Shown here in pieces: positions 1 through 11,302 of a DNA stretch of 64,000 nt (position 1 is its first letter; each line of letters opens with the position of its first letter). The notes under the pieces were generated by a model. That model made no database searches and had not been told where the DNA came from. It was given only the letters and a program-made list of their open reading frames with translations. The DNA is from Nitzschia sp. DOCU1 (lineage: Eukaryota > Bacillariophyta > Bacillariophyceae > Bacillariales > Bacillariaceae). The DNA is taken from positions 992,001-1,056,000 of the forward strand of contig OX595997.1 in the NCBI GenBank assembly GCA_951394045.1. The letters are read 5' to 3'. Both the position numbers and the translations under genes were made by a program.

Positions 1-2
1 TG

Positions 3-779
3 TTTTCAATTGTTCACCGATGGCTTGCCGACCAGTTGCGGCATTCTCAGGTCGGTGAGACTTCCACACGCACGATCAAGGAGACAAGTGAGTGGCTCTT
101 GCATCCCAAGGCACATGACTATTTAGTCAAGAGTAGTGTGAAAGTGGGCTCCAATGATCACATTTTTGATCTCGAGCACCCCGACAGTATTACCAAAATC
201 GAACTTTTGCGTGCTCTTGAAGAATACGGAGACAAAGAATCTGCTGATTATCGGGTCCGCCCCTGGCAGTACGAGTTCATTCACTCGATTGACTTGGAAG
301 ATCGACGGTTTCTGCAATCATCCACTCTTGATGAAAGCTACGGAGTTGGCGGCTCCTACGAATTTGAAGCTATTATTATCTATCCAGACATTTTCCTCGA
401 TGGGTTTGGGCTTGGGACTGCTCAAGACGCATTTATCGTTGATCTTGATGAGAAGGGGGAGAAGCGGTGGACGGAGTGCCGCGGCGAGAATGCAGATGAC
501 GTAGCTTCTGTCCTCCCCCTTGCTTCGGCCTCGGGCGCCATCGTGACGCCATATTTACACAATGGTGTGACCCACGTGCTGACAGACTTAGCGGGAGGAC
601 TTGGCTACATAGCGGCTTGTGCCGGCGGCAAAAAGCACTTTGTCAGCTATGAAAGGGGTGAAGCAGTAATTTCTCGTCTTGGCGCCCTTGGCATTTTGGA
701 CAGGGTCAAGCTGGTTTCGCCTGGGTGGGTTCGAACTCAATGGCGACAACGGCGAGAGCATGATGCTGTGAGCGTGTGA
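3..779 (+). CDS. C-terminal part of a possibly BRCT-containing protein (5' end outside window)
   Basis: The reading frame is open from the window edge to a TGA at 777-779, giving about 258 residues with no convincing start, so this is the last exon or exons of a longer gene. The C-terminal third has BRCT-like spacing: a hydrophobic strand, then THVLTDL, a basic helix (GGKKHFVSYERGEAV), then KLVSPGWVRTQW, whose conserved-looking Trp residues fit the end of a BRCT fold. The middle is acidic and contains no other domain I recognise. DNA ligase IV ends with tandem BRCT domains and is one candidate, but the similarity is by eye only. The protein may belong to DNA repair or checkpoint signalling; that is inference. 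Confidence 0.5.
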   Translation, partial: FSIVHRWLADQLRHSQVGETSTRTIKETSEWLLHPKAHDYLVKSSVKVGSNDHIFDLEHPDSITKIELLRALEEYGDKESADYRVRPWQYEFIHSIDLEDRRFLQSSTLDESYGVGGSYEFEAIIIYPDIFLDGFGLGTAQDAFIVDLDEKGEKRWTECRGENADDVASVLPLASASGAIVTPYLHNGVTHVLTDLAGGLGYIAACAGGKKHFVSYERGEAVISRLGALGILDRVKLVSPGWVRTQWRQRREHDAVSV

Positions 780-1567
780 ACGTCATGAGAGCATGTGGCA
801 GAAGATAGTCGACCAATAATGACGAACAAGAGGTGACAGGATGCTCCTCGATGGGATTGGCGGCTAGGTGATTTAAAACCACCCCAGCGGTAATGGAAAT
901 GTCATCAAGGTACCAGTAGGCCGTCTCTGGCTAGTTTACGTACCTGGCATCTTCGCCATAGTACCAGTAAACGCTGCATAGCTACGCATGACGAGCAGCA
1001 GCGAGCGATGAATCTAACTACTGAGTAGTATCTATCTATTATTATGTCGAGGTCTTCGACTAAGAGGAATGTTCGATGGTCGGGCGGTTCAACTTCGTAT
1101 GCATTGATATTCTTGACACCGAGATGTCATTTAGCAACAACGTCACCCGAAATGACTTTACAAGAATGTCCTACTTGAGGTTCGCCTTGGTCTCTACGGG
1201 TGGTCCGGCAGGAAGACAAAAGGAAATTTATCAACAAGGTTAAATCTTTTTCCATCGATCTACGTCAAAATGTCGATCCTCCTAAATAGGAATTCGACAC
1301 ACTGGGACGTAATATTGCCCAGAAAAGCCCAATAAAGAATCTCTTTGACGTTTTCCAAACTTCCGGCGTATCCATTGGGCCCGTAGAAAGCTACACAAGG
1401 ACCTCACTCCAATATCCAACTTCCAGTCATAACGGAGGAATACCGGCAAAAAGCAAGCGAAGGATCGCGAATCAAAATCCATTCACCGGAGCACGTATTT
1501 TGCGCCGCGGGCAGGCACATCCAGCGTAAAGTGAACGACCTCTATTTCTTCTTTCGCACCGTATCCA
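780..1567. other. Intergenic region upstream of the cyclase-PDE gene
   Basis: No gene recognised. The only structure seen is a short direct repeat, GTACCAGTA, at about 909 and 960. The stretch presumably holds the terminator of the first gene and the promoter of the cyclase-PDE gene. Confidence 0.5.
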
Positions 1568-4500
1568 ATGGAACAAGCAAACAATCTGGCATCAAACGGA
1601 ACGCACCGTCTACTGAATAGGGAAACCAAGACTTTCTCGACATCCACCAACACTAACGATTCGAGTAGTAGCGCCAATATGACCGATCACCATGAGGAGA
1701 TCGTAAACCTTTCTGATTTCCACGACAAAATCAGGGGGGGCGCGTACATGAGCGCTTCAAGTGAAGACGATGATAGTTCTAGTTCCGGGGGCTCTTCGTA
1801 CAGGCGTCGTTCGTCAGCATCAACAGATGGTTCTAACAGCGACTTGGAATCGTTGACGGGGCGTCAGGACACGAAAATTGCGGCGAAATTGCGCCTGACG
1901 GTGATTGCTCTCTTCGTTGCCATGGGGATTCTGTTTCCAATCATAATTTATATGACAACGAGTTCGAATGAAGTTGAAAATTTTGAGGATACCTTTCACG
2001 GACTTGCATCAAAGCTCATCGACAGCATGGAAGGTCAGCTAGCTCGAACATTCGGGGCTGTGGAGTCTCTGAGAATTGCAGTCACATCCCACGCAACCTT
2101 CTCGAATGCAACTTGGCCCTTTGTGACCCTGCCAGATTTTGATTTGCGGGGAGAAAGTGCACGGGATTTGGGTGATGTCTTATCGGTCACCATGCTTCCT
2201 TTGGTTACCTTGGATAATAGGGTAGAATGGGAAGAATATACCGTCGACAACATAGGATGGCTTCGCGAGTCCATTGAACGGCAGGGAATCGATTATTCCT
2301 TTCAGAATGCATCAGGGGGGTCTGGAAGGCGATCATTAGGTGTTCCCGACTTCTCGCTTGGATTTTCGAAAGAGATATTTGCATTGAACGCAAGTGCCCA
2401 ATACGGAGTAAGCGTCGATGAGACCACTGGTCCTTACTTTCCCACTTGGCAGAACTTTCCTCCGGTTGCTCTCACGGTCAACCTGAATGCTATATCGAAC
2501 CCCTCTGCGAGGGAAGCCGCGTTTGTCTTGATGAGAACTGGGAATGCAATCCTGTCGAGAATGGCGTTTCTCAACGGCACTACTAGCGACAAGGGACCAG
2601 TGACGGATTACGTCAACTTTCTGCTACAAGAGTTCGAGGAAACAGACGAAATCCTGACTGGGGCCGTGGCCTCGGTATCTTATCCAATTTTCGATGGCTT
2701 CGATCCTGTAGCCGGGAAAATCGTGGGTATGTTTACGGCTCTACTCTTCTTAGAAGAATTTTTCAACGGCGTGTTGCCCCCCGGCCCAAATGTTCGTGAC
2801 TCGGTTGTATGCGTGGTCAGCAATGAATGCGGTGACGTTGTGTCCTACAAGGTTACTGGTGACAAGGCGACGTACTTAGGCCCGAAGGATTCTCACAATA
2901 AGGATTTCGACTATTTGATGCATCAATACAATTTTGAGTGGTTGGGCGACGTAACAGCCCACGCATCCGAAGATCGGAGCGTTCGACTCAATGGCGACTA
3001 CTGTCCCTATCAGCTACGTGTTTATCCGCATGAGGATATGGAAGACCGATACATCACCCAGCAACCGGTCGTTTACTCGGTCTGCTTTGCCATGGTTATC
3101 TTCGTCGTGGTTGTGACGGCCCTATTGTACGATTTTTTTGTACAACGAAGGATGAAACGAGCCGTTAAATCAGCGCAGGAGAACAAAGCCATTGTCTCCA
3201 GTCTTTTTCCTGCCAACGTCCGAGCAAGGTTGATTCGGGAGGAAGAAGAGCGCAAGCGTGCTGAGGAGAGAGAGCTTCGCAGACGTAATAGTGGTGAAAA
3301 TAGCAGCAATGGCCGGCGAAACAGCAATGAAGGTAAAAACCGGCGAAACAGCAATGAAGGGCGTAATCGGCCGATGAGCAACGACAAGGAAAGGCGCAGA
3401 AGTGCCGAGGGTGGGATTACTGACTTCATCCCCTTTGCTGCTGCTGCTGGTAATGCAGTAGATGCAGTGGTAGGGTTTACGAACATGGCCCTTGCGCCCG
3501 CTAAACAACGTCTCAAGTTCTTCCTCAACAACGAAGACAAGAACGCAAACACCCAACAGCAGCATCAATATGACTCTGAAAACCCTGTAAATCCAGCTTT
3601 GCAGCACGCCTCATCTTTTGATGGTTCTGAGGCCAAACCGATCGCCGACTTGTTTCCTCATTGTACCGTCCTGTTTTCTGACATTTCCGGATTTACGGCT
3701 TGGTCCAGTGAGCGTGAGCCGGAGCAAGTATTCACACTTCTCCAAACGATTTTTCAGAAATTCGACACCTTGGCAAAGAAACGACAGATCTTCAAAGTTG
3801 AGACGATTGGTGACTGCTACGTTGCAGTGACTGGGCTTCCTGATCCTCAGCCTGACCATGCCATCCGAATGACGAAGTTTGCGAGGGCTTGCATGCACAA
3901 AGTATCCTTGATTACAAAGAGGCTAGAAGTTTCACTGGGACCAGGGACTGCGGACTTGAAAATGAGATTTGGTTTGCATAGTGGACCAGGTGAGTGCAAG
4001 GAATGTTGCTTTCCCCTGTATTTTTCTCCAATAATTCTAATTGCAGTTGCGGCAGTAACTGCTGGAGTTCTGAGAGGCGAAAAGTCTCGCTTCCAACTTT
4101 TTGGGGATACTGTGAACACAGCGTCACGGGTACGTTCGGATGCGATTTGTGCGGTCACATTCGTGCAACTCCACTTACTCAATTTTGCAATACAGATGGA
4201 AAGCACGGGTCAACGAAATCGAATTCAAATTTCTCAGTCGACTGCCCAACTATTGATTGAAGCTGGTAAAGAAAATTGGATTCAACGTAGAGAAGATGTC
4301 GTTGTTGCGAAAGGGAAAGGGCCAATCCAAACCTATTGGGTCCTTACACACCGGCAGAACTCAGTTGCTTCCACTGAGCGACCAAAATTCATTCAATCTA
4401 ATCTCCATGATTCAAACTCATCAGATATGGAGAGTGTGGGTAGCGGAATTTCGCTCTGGGGTGAGGAGGAAAAATTGGAAGATAGCATTGGAGCAGAACT

Positions 4501-6239
4501 TCCATCGATGATGCTGGGCGGAAATAGTGCACGTCTCATCGACTGGCAGGTCGATCTGTTACTTCGATTGATCAAGCAAATACTTGCCGGTAGAGAAGCG
4601 AACGCAAAACCTCTCGAATCTCCGGGTAATTTGATCGAAACCTCTTCCGCTGTATTCGAAGAGGTGTCCGAGAGCATTGAACTTCCCAAATTCGATCCTG
4701 ATGCTGCTCGAGCGCGAGCCCAGCCCAGAGTCGTTCAAGTGTCAGACTCGGTAATAGAGGAGCTTCGAGAATATGTGAGCATGATCGCTTACCGATACAG
4801 GTACGTTGTGACCGGGGATGGTGCTTGGGCTTTGAAATGGTAGCTCAACCTAGACTTTCAGGGACAACCCTTTCCATAATTTCTCCCATGCCAATCATGT
4901 TTCGATGTCCGCAAACAAGCTCTTAAGCCGGATTGTAATGCCAGAAGACGTGAATTACCAGCGAGAGTCCGTCAAAGCCATCGCCTCCGACTTGCATCAA
5001 TATACCCTGGGAATAACCAGTGATCCACTTACTCAATTTGCCATTATGTTCTCAACTCTGGTGCATGATGTCGACCATTCCGGGGTCAGTAATCAACAGC
5101 GAGGGCAAGAAGAGCCGGAACTGGCGGAGAAGTATCACCACAAGAGTGTTGCTGAACAGAATTCCATCGATATTGCTTGGGACTTGTTCATGCTGCCGAA
5201 ATTCAAAAATTTGCAGCAAGCGATCTTCGAGACAGAAGCTGACGTACGGCGATTCCGTCAGCTACTAGTGAATCTGGTCATGGCGACCGATATTTTCGAT
5301 CCGACGCAAAAGACAACCAGGAACATGCGATGGGAGAAGGTTTTCCATTCAGACCTGAAGGCGAGAGTTGACGATGAAGAATATCGTAATTTGAAAGCGA
5401 CTATTGTAATTGAACACATCATCCAAGCTGCGGATGTGGCACACACGATGCAACACTGGCAGGTTTATACCAAGTGGAATCAAAGGCTCTTCAACGAGAT
5501 GTATCGTGCCTACGAGGATGGTCGGTCAGACAAGGATCCGTCTGATGGTTGGTACAAGGGAGAACTTTGGTTTTTTGATAACTACGTCATCCCTCTGGCG
5601 AAGAAGCTGGAAGAGTGTGGAGTATTCGGTGTGACAAGCGATGAATGTCTGAACTATGCCCTTGAAAACAGAAACGAATGGCAAGTCAAGGGAGAAGCGA
5701 TAGTGAAAGACATGGTTGAAGTAATCAAGGCCAAGAAAAGGAGAAACAAGAGGAGTCCTGTCGCTTCCACTAAAAAAATGCCGGTGGACAAACCCAAGAG
5801 ACGGAGTAGTTTTGGTTATTACGCTAGGCGATCTGCCACCTACATGATTGCGTTGCCAAATGGACCGAACAGGGGTGAAAGCGATAAGGGAGGGGGTGGG
5901 GAATCGGAATCATGGGACAATGACGATAAGTCGATCGAGCTTAGACTGAACGACTTACCCGAAGACGATGCGTCAAAAGAGATAGTACCGGTTGATATAA
6001 AACTTACCGAAAAGGAGAGCAACAAAACATCCGATACGATTGATGTGGAAGACTCGGATTCTGATGTGGAAGAGTCGGATTCTGATGGCGGTGTGCTGGT
6101 GTCGTCGACAGCAGAAGTTCCATCTCACTCGTTTGGAAAGCCAAGTCCTTTGCCAACGTCTCCAGATAATGACGCCAACACCGCCCTAGCGCCAGAATAC
6201 GACAGCGAGGACGATGACAGCGTTATCATTGATGCATAA
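1568..6239 (+). CDS. Two-TM class III nucleotide cyclase fused to cyclic-nucleotide phosphodiesterase
   Basis: Predicted membrane enzyme of 1495 residues that would both make and degrade a cyclic nucleotide. Exons are 1568-3989, 4047-4129, 4196-4800 and 4862-6239; the GT-AG introns are 57, 66 and 61 bp. The order is: an acidic, Ser-rich cytosolic N terminus; TM1 at about 108-131; an ectodomain of about 365 residues resembling a CHASE sensor; TM2 at about 500-523; a charged repeat-rich linker; a class III cyclase domain from about 696 (FSDISGFT metal site, KVETIGDCYVAVTG, LFGDTVNTASR); then a PDEase I domain from about 1035 (NPFHNFSHANHV, LVHDVDHSG). The Glu in KVETIGD is guanylate-cyclase-like, but Gln replaces the usual Cys before LFGD, so substrate choice is uncertain. 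The tail is acidic and disordered. Cyclase-PDE fusions occur in protists, including diatoms. Removing intron 3 joins the two domains in frame as YRDNPFHN, which supports one gene rather than two. Confidence 0.9.
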
Positions 6240-6294
6240 TTCACCGATTCCTAATAGTTGATTTCTATAAATCGTACTAAATCAGCAAATTTGT

Positions 6295-7802
6295 TCACTT
6301 TCCGAGTCGCTTCCACGGAAGACAAACAATCTCCCCTCGTGTTGTCTCTTTCTCCAAGCTGTAGTGTGCCTCGGCTACCTCGGAAAGTGCAATCCGCTTC
6401 GCAATGTGGGGCTTGATGAATTTTTTCTTCAACAAATGGAACAAGATTTCCAAATCAAGTTTGTAACCGTCTTTGTTGGCTACGAAGCTATTCCATACTT
6501 CGTAAGACTGCGAATTCGACATGATCTGGCTCTTTAGTTTCACCCAATATGCGGATAGGGGAGCGCCAAGCACGCTTGGTTTTTCCCGCTTCAACAGAGA
6601 CGACATTCCCACAGAAATAAGGGTACCATTCTTGTTCAAGGAGGCTGAAACGGACTCGAGATTGTCATAACAGGTTCCGTCAAATACAATGTCCATAGTT
6701 CCTTTGATGGAATCTAACCACGACTTTGGATTGACTGGCAGCGGGCAAGCTCCCAGCACAGTTTTTAAGTAGCGGTGGCGATGGTCCGGGGCCGTTGCAT
6801 AGATTTCAGTCGCTCCAGCACGAACGCATAGTTGAATCAATGCCTGACCCACAGGTTCGATTCCACCAGTGATTAGAATCCGTTTTCCGTTCAGCGTAAA
6901 GTTGTCGTTAGTCACAAGGCGTAAACACTGGTATGCAGTCATAAAGGTGGAAACCATACAGACCGCCTCAGCGGCATCGCAAGCTTTGGGAACTTCCACA
7001 AGATCTGATTGAGGTACGTGTGCATATCTGGCGTTTCCACCTGTTCGAACCAGTGCAGCAACGCGATCCCCTACTTTGAATCCCTTTACACTTTCGCCAA
7101 CTGCCATAATGGTGCCCACAAGGTCCATGCCTGGTGTTGTCGGCAAACCGGTGGGATTAATAACTTCAAAACCGATTCCTCGTCGGATCGCACAATCACT
7201 GTAAGAAACAGTAGAGGCCTGCATCAAGAGATTCGATAAGACTATATTTTGAGGGGTATTTCCAACTTTCCCATGTGTCATTATGGCTCACTTACCGACA
7301 CTTTTATGACGACGTCGTCCTTGTCTCTTGGCTTTGACGGGCTTTCTTCCACTTGAATGGCCAAAACATCAAATGGATTTTCGGCAAAGGATGTATACAC
7401 AACCCTCTTTTGTCTCTTATCACCTTGACCAAAAATGGAATTAGTATCTGCTGTTGATATCGTATCGTTGCTACTGAGGGGTGCTGCATGATTCTTCTTG
7501 ATGATGCTGCCTTGCGCACTCTGCAATCGGCCGATTGTAGTACCTGGAGATGCCACCCGTTCCTGGCTACCGGATCGACTATGTCTACCATCTTTTTGCT
7601 TATCATTTCGATCTTCCTCGTCGTTCGACGTTGTTCTTGACCGTGAAAGTGGTCGTCGAAAGAGGGAGAGGGTACTGCCCGTGGATTTACTTGTGCTGAC
7701 TGTCTTGGTATCGGATGAGGACAACGCCGCAGAATTGTTCTTGGTGGCCAAGGCAGCCTTAATGGCAGCTTGTCGTTCTCTACGACCTACCATGGTCACC
7801 AT
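6295..7802 (-). CDS. Medium-chain dehydrogenase/reductase (zinc-free quinone oxidoreductase-like)
   Basis: Two exons (7802-7296 and 7218-6295) with a 77-bp GTAAG-CAG intron give 476 residues. The N-terminal 150 residues are Ser- and charge-rich, with no clear signal or transit peptide. Then comes an MDR fold: a GroES-like part with the YSDCAIRRG and GMDLVGTIMAVGESVKGFKVGDRV segments, and a Rossmann part with GGIEPVGQALIQL in place of the usual GxGGVG nucleotide loop. The Cys/His zinc ligands of alcohol dehydrogenases are not seen, which fits the NADPH:quinone oxidoreductase-like branch. The ATG at 7802 lies in ATGGTGACCATGG; the second ATG is also plausible. The substrate cannot be read from the sequence. 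It converges with the cyclase-PDE gene, 55 bp apart. Confidence 0.85.
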
Positions 7803-8493
7803 GGTAAATGAACTGATAAAGCTATCAAAGGGAGAAAGGAGCGAGGATATTTATTGCTGACGACTCTTTTTACCACCACAACATCGTCTCGTCCCCACGA
7901 AACAGGATTATTCACTCTCTGCGAGGGGCGATCGCAAGTTGTGACCGACTGAAGGCCGGCGTGCGTCGCCAATTGTCTAAGTACCGAGCCGGCCAAACCG
8001 CGATGGGCGATCGCTTAGGATTTTTACGTAACCTTTTTACATACGGTGAATCCAGTAGGAACAGAACGACAATAATGATTCACTCGACTACACCTTATCT
8101 TTGTCGTTTGGGGGACAAGGCCAGACGGCCGCTGTCTACTCACTCGAACACCGACACCGACGATCTGCCAGCAGCTATCGTAGTAATGCCATAGCTTGGC
8201 GGCTACCACAGCCTAGTAGCACAAGTGCTTGTCTCTTGGGTCGGATTTTATATCGTCGGTAGTACAACGGTAGTGTCAAGAGGCCGTTTGGTTGATAGAA
8301 ACAAGGTTGGACATCTTCCTGACTACTCGCCGTCGACGACGCCCTTTTGCTGTAGACTATGCAGCAGTTTCCTCTTGTATTATAACTACGGTAGCAGTTC
8401 AACACAACATTGACTCGAAAGCTGTCTCTACATGAATAATTTTACAGAATGAATTGCTTCTCGGCACTAAAATGATGGATGGATGAGTGTTTT
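7803..8493. other. Intergenic region
   Basis: No gene recognised. It contains the promoter of the minus-strand MDR gene and the 3' flank of the PDZ-tailed membrane protein. Confidence 0.5.
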
Positions 8494-10401
8494 TTACCGC
8501 TTGCCCCCCTTGCTCTTTTTGGATTTGCCGTGGCCGCTAGTGCTCATCTTCTTCTTGCCACCAACGCTCTTGTCCAAGATGGTCAATCGTCTCTTTTGAT
8601 TGGCCGTCTTGATCATGAGCCCAGTAATGGCAGAAGCGGACATGGCACGCGTATCAACATTGTCAATGGCCACAATAATGTCACCGGGGAAGATCTTGCC
8701 CTTGAGGGCACTCCCGTCATTGACATGATGTACCACAGGTCCATCAACAGTAGTGTCAATAACAATGCCTAATTTGCCCGAGGGTGCCATGATGACTTTT
8801 GTAGGCGGCTGCGCGGGAGGAGGATCCTGTTCGTCGGCGCTGTCTCGCAAGTTGGAAGGCAGCATCGCAAGTTCCGACGCGGTGAGCCGGAGATCGGATG
8901 GCGATAGCTGCATTTCACGTTCACTCTCTTCAATTCCATCCAGGGTTGCTTCGACAGCAAAGTCGGACTGCGGTGCAAGAGACGGAGCCGCACTTTGTTT
9001 GCGGTCACGCGAGTTCTTGCTTTTCTGTGGGGCAACGACAGTGATGGCTGGAATTTCCATAGGAACTGCAGATCCTCGTGAACCTTGGTGGGCCAGATCT
9101 CCTGGATAGCCGCTTACAACACTCGATTCGATACCAGGCTCCAGACTGTAGGCATAGCTCATGTTGTCCATGCCGTTGATCATGGAGTTGCTGTTGAAGT
9201 ATGAGCCTCCCATGACGCTATCGCTATCGGTCTTGATATACGAGTACACGCCTTGCGACTCCACATCACTACTGGGTTGTTCTTGGAGTGGAATGTTATG
9301 AACAACTTCGTCCACTTCTTCTTGCTTGACATTGCTGCGAGACTGTGGCTTCCACTTCTTCATTCGCTGTGGGGTGTCATTCGAGCTTGCATTGGTGGTA
9401 TTGGACTGCCCGTCCTTGCCGTCCTTGCCGTCGCCACCACTGCTAGTAGAGGCAGAGATTTTCGAATTCGCCAAGGCTTGATGCGTTCGACCGGCCTCCT
9501 TGCTCGTGGTCAGACGGCAGACAATGACCAGCAACAAGATCAAAATGACAGCCCCGCCGGCAGCAATGCCGACAATCACTCCAATGGACCAGATGCTGGG
9601 CTCCTCGTCCACGGTTTGATCGTCTTGTCCATCATAGCCGTCAAAGACTGACGGCTCGCGAGCTGGTTGATTCGTTGGAACGGCATTGTCAAGAGGGATG
9701 GCTTCCACGCCAACAATGCCAGCAAAGAACGCATCATCGGATTGCTCTTGCATCGCCAAGATGAATTCACCACCAAAGGTTTCAAAGAGCATCCTGAGCA
9801 CCTCGTTAAAGTCGAACGAGGTATCTTGAGTGTCCGCTGGATCTTTTCCAGTCAAGCGCCCGACCACGCGAAGGTCAACATAGAGCGGCAACAAACTGTC
9901 CACGGGCTCTTCTTGCTGCAAGACACGCCCTTGCAGTCTCCGCCGTGACTCACGGTACTGACGCATGAGACCGATCTGACTAATTTCAATGTTTTCTTGG
10001 TAACCACTCAGCCGGAATGACAAAAAGTCGCCCACGGTGTTCAGAAACGACACCTCCGTGTCACCCACCAGCACCCCCGGCGTATTCATCAACTTGAGCT
10101 TGACCTGCCCCAGCACGGCAACGACATACGTGGGTGAATAGGTCGATCCGACCACAGGAGCTCCCGTGGGCGACGCTGTTGTGGCATTCGTGGGAGACAA
10201 GGTCCCGTTCACGGACGGAGCAAACGTTGCCGTATCGTTCCATGCCGTGTCATTCCACGCATAATAGGAAGTATCATTCGCTGCAGTATCATTGAATAGA
10301 TCTTCAAACAAGGTGGGTGCGAGTGTGGGAAGCTGTTGAGCATGACTCCATCGAGTTCGAAAGGAGAGTAGTAGTAGCAACGTAGCAGAAAGGACCTTCA
10401 T
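8494..10401 (-). CDS. Receptor-like type I membrane protein with C-terminal PDZ domain
   Basis: 635 residues from the ATG at 10401; an in-frame TTG further upstream would only lengthen the signal region. A signal peptide (MKVLSATLLLLLSF, cut near SHA-QQ) is followed by an Asn/Thr-rich linker with many N-glycosylation sequons (NDT, NGT, NAT), and an ectodomain of about 150 residues with the pieces RRRLQG, LYVDLRVVG and FDFNEVLRMLFETF. One TM helix lies at about 270-296. The cytosolic tail of about 340 residues is acidic and disordered and carries a PDZ domain at about 540-620 (GKLGIVID, GKIFPGDIIVAIDNVDT), then a Lys/Gly-rich end. PDZ domains bind C termini of partner proteins, so this tail may scaffold a complex under the membrane. 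It shares its layout and ectodomain pattern with four neighbours. Ligand and role are unknown. Confidence 0.8.
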   Translation of the reverse strand: MKVLSATLLLLLSFRTRWSHAQQLPTLAPTLFEDLFNDTAANDTSYYAWNDTAWNDTATFAPSVNGTLSPTNATTASPTGAPVVGSTYSPTYVVAVLGQVKLKLMNTPGVLVGDTEVSFLNTVGDFLSFRLSGYQENIEISQIGLMRQYRESRRRLQGRVLQQEEPVDSLLPLYVDLRVVGRLTGKDPADTQDTSFDFNEVLRMLFETFGGEFILAMQEQSDDAFFAGIVGVEAIPLDNAVPTNQPAREPSVFDGYDGQDDQTVDEEPSIWSIGVIVGIAAGGAVILILLLVIVCRLTTSKEAGRTHQALANSKISASTSSGGDGKDGKDGQSNTTNASSNDTPQRMKKWKPQSRSNVKQEEVDEVVHNIPLQEQPSSDVESQGVYSYIKTDSDSVMGGSYFNSNSMINGMDNMSYAYSLEPGIESSVVSGYPGDLAHQGSRGSAVPMEIPAITVVAPQKSKNSRDRKQSAAPSLAPQSDFAVEATLDGIEESEREMQLSPSDLRLTASELAMLPSNLRDSADEQDPPPAQPPTKVIMAPSGKLGIVIDTTVDGPVVHHVNDGSALKGKIFPGDIIVAIDNVDTRAMSASAITGLMIKTANQKRRLTILDKSVGGKKKMSTSGHGKSKKSKGGKR

Positions 10402-11302
10402 GGTAGTTGTTGGAAAACGAGAAGCAAGTTCGGAGAGCAGCAATGATGGTAGAACCTCAAAAACAAGCTTTCAAACGACGAAACTCGTCAAAACAGAATC
10501 TTAGTGAATACAGAAGCTAAACAGAACCAGACACCGCAAATCTCAAAGAGTTGCAATGCAAGAGAGTACTCTGAGTCTTGATCTTGCCGATGGGATGCTT
10601 GTTTGCCTCTTGGTCGTTGATGGTTTTTGATTCTTCTTGTTTCTTGGCGGGATACCATTGTTCTCGCGTCGTCACGCTCGCAGGCAGTCGTTGGTGATCG
10701 CAGCATCGTTTCTACGTCAAAAAGAGGTGGGCGCGGAAACTGCGCCTAACGAACGCGCCAACGGGATTTCTGAAGCTACGGCAGTTGGTACCAGATACGA
10801 CATACTCTGCGACAACATGTGGGCTATGTAACCATAATTCCGGACATGGAAAAATGATGCAAGTATATGCCTCACCATCGGATAAACGCGCGATCGTTTT
10901 TCGTTCTATGCGAAGGAACTATGCGGACCGCCAAGAGACGTGTAACGGCCACGCGGGCGCGTGCTATCTTTTGCTGCCGGCCGCGCGCGCGGTAACCGTT
11001 CTTGGCGGCAGCTCTATGTAGCGCGCCGAGCGACCTGTGATTCACCATTTTATGGTTGCTGTATCGTTTGGGGATGGCACACACAGGGTGCAAGACGATC
11101 TGCCGCCGATGCAGCCTCTCGGTGAAGACAACCAAGCCAAAGCTCGGCGAGAAGGACTTTTTGTGCTTCAATTATCCGAATTAGTAATATGACGTTCTAC
11201 TAGAATGAATCCCTATTGTTACAGCATTCTCCCCTTATTATGATGTACACCGGTAGCCGTGGTGAACCAACTCCAAGTTGGGCCACTGCTGGTTTCCGGA
11301 TA
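10402..11302. other. Intergenic region with a GC-rich alternating CG tract
   Basis: No gene seen. A strongly CpG-rich block with alternating CG (GGCCGCGCGCGCGGTAACC) lies at about 10980-11000. This is the upstream region of the PDZ-tailed gene and the 3' flank of the next receptor-like gene. Confidence 0.5.

Noticed and set aside
4257..4511. Open frames overlapping the cyclase-PDE gene in other frames, as in several other long genes
   Set aside because: No start context, no domain, and they lie within well-supported coding sequence; treated as chance frames.
10970..11000. Alternating CG tract as a Z-DNA or regulatory element
   Set aside because: Too short and isolated to support a functional claim; noted only as composition.
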